Shown here in pieces: positions 5,967 to 6,485 of a stretch of 6,485 nucleotides of DNA. Positions within the stretch are counted from its first letter, which is position 1, and the number at the start of each line of letters is the position of its first letter. The position numbers and the translations under genes are program-made. The notes beneath the pieces are model-generated. The model ran no database searches. It saw only the letters and a program-made list of their open reading frames with translations, and was not told the origin of the DNA. This DNA is from Solirubrobacteraceae bacterium (GTDB lineage: Bacteria > Actinomycetota > Thermoleophilia > Solirubrobacterales > Solirubrobacteraceae). The stretch lies in contig JAEMSV010000166.1 of NCBI GenBank assembly GCA_016462625.1, forward strand, positions 1-6,485. Direction: 5' to 3'.

Positions 5967-5981
5967 GCGGAATATTTCCGC
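5967..5981. promoter_or_regulatory. 15-bp palindrome in the MBL / 6094 divergent gap, candidate operator
   Basis: GCGGAA (5967-5972) and TTCCGC (5976-5981) are perfect inverted arms around TAT. The AT-rich centre (AATATTT) stands out in this GC-rich DNA. It lies 77 bp before the MBL start and 113 bp before the gene at 6094, within the 203-bp divergent gap, where a repressor or activator site for either gene would be expected. No regulator gene is adjacent. A weak promoter-like pair for the 6094 gene (TTCATG at 6022-6027 and TACCTT at 6046-6051, 18 bp apart) is too poor to call. Confidence 0.4.
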
Positions 5982-6077
5982 AAGGTGCAGGAAGGACACA
6001 AAACGCGCGCCGCGACGGCCGTTCATGCCGTCCGATCCCGTCCCTACCTTGCGGTTCGTGTCACGCCCTCGGCGATC

Positions 6078-6084
6078 AAGGGAG
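6078..6084 (+). promoter_or_regulatory. Strong ribosome binding site for the gene at 6094
   Basis: AAGGGAG lies 9 nt before ATG 6094. It is the best Shine-Dalgarno match in the window and fixes this start codon. Confidence 0.75.
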
Positions 6085-6093
6085 TCCCACCCC

Positions 6094-6485
6094 ATGCCCC
6101 TCTGCTTCATCGAGCCGCAGGATGCCATCCGGGTGATCGCAGAGACGGTCGGCCGCGAGGCTCGCCGTCAGCTGCTGGGGGAGATCGTGCGTGCGTGGGT
6201 CGACGAGATTCCTGAGGAGGAGCTCGCCGTCCACTACGCGCAGGCCGTCGACGACCTGGACGAGCACGACCTGTCCATGCTTGCCGCGTGGCACGCGTCG
6301 CTCGAGGTCGGTCAGCCGATCGCCAACCGCGAGTTCCTGGTGCAGGTGTTCCCCTCGCTCGGCGAGAACCGGCGCGAGGCGCTGAAGATCGCCGCGGGCT
6401 TCCGCGGCGAGGAGGCGTTCGAGGCCGGCATCTCCGAGGAGCAGGCGATGGAGACGGTGCTGCCGTTCCTGTCGCGCGAGCGGTC
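6094..6485 (+). CDS. Unrecognised acidic, probably helical protein, N-terminal part
   Basis: The frame is open from ATG 6094 to the right edge, giving 130 residues of an incomplete protein. The start is supported by the AAGGGAG ribosome site. The sequence has no signal peptide or membrane segment, is rich in Glu, Asp, Ala and Leu, and has amphipathic spacing that suggests an all-helical soluble domain. Recognisable stretches include EIPEEELAVHYAQAVDDLDE (39-58) and NREALKIAAGFRGEEAF (94-110, reading NRREALK at its start). I do not recognise a family. Codon use (G/C at nearly all third positions) fits its neighbours and supports real coding. Its divergent neighbour is the MBL hydrolase. It is a hypothetical protein; the rest of the gene is needed to say more. 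Confidence 0.75.
   Translation, partial: MPLCFIEPQDAIRVIAETVGREARRQLLGEIVRAWVDEIPEEELAVHYAQAVDDLDEHDLSMLAAWHASLEVGQPIANREFLVQVFPSLGENRREALKIAAGFRGEEAFEAGISEEQAMETVLPFLSRER

Noticed and set aside
5891..6001. Earlier start for the MBL gene at ATG 6001
   Set aside because: The added 37 residues do not look like the family and would overrun the palindrome and promoter region.
4583..6136. Plus-strand open frame (517 codons) opposite the MBL gene
   Set aside because: It is antisense to a clear MBL-fold gene and made of Arg/Pro/His-rich shadow sequence.

Overview
The window is very GC-rich (strong G/C preference at third codon positions) and carries protein types common in high-GC Actinomycetota: an ECF-type sigma factor fused to a zinc-binding anti-sigma-like domain with an Ala/Lys/Arg-rich tail, a secreted CapA-family protein and a multi-pass membrane sensor-like N-terminus. 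My best guess is a Thermoleophilia/Solirubrobacterales-type soil actinobacterium. This rests on protein style only, since no rRNA or other marker gene is present. I see no tRNA, CRISPR array, insertion sequence or integrase.

Layout from left to right. (1) 1-451, minus: the N-terminal 150 residues of a five-helix membrane protein that continues past the left edge. (2) 542-2097, minus: a tight two-gene unit. The first gene encodes a TIR domain followed by six predicted membrane helices. The second overlaps it by 4 nt (ATGA) and encodes a small two-helix DUF4231 protein of the SLATT type. (3) 2154-3332, plus: a secreted CapA-family (PGA_cap) metallophosphatase-like protein, divergent from the TIR gene across a gap of about 56 bp that holds a 17-bp near-palindrome. 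(4) 3445-4812, plus: the ECF sigma/zinc-finger/membrane fusion protein, ending just before a 24-bp-stem hairpin. (5) 4841-5890, minus: an MBL-fold hydrolase with a variant HxDxDH metal motif, convergent with the sigma gene and using the same hairpin. (6) 6094 to the right edge, plus: the start of an unrecognised, acidic, probably helical protein, divergent from the MBL gene.

How the genes may work together. The most interesting unit is the TIR-6TM plus DUF4231 pair. TIR domains of this bacterial type include NAD-consuming immune effectors, and SLATT proteins are predicted pore-forming effectors of nucleotide-centred conflict systems. Translational coupling and matching membrane topology suggest one membrane complex, possibly for phage defence or stress-triggered membrane/NAD attack. 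That role is inference and is not proven by the sequence. CapA shares the regulatory gap with the TIR operon. The sigma fusion protein looks like a membrane-linked signal-to-transcription protein. The MBL enzyme and the right-hand unknown gene have no evident link to the others.
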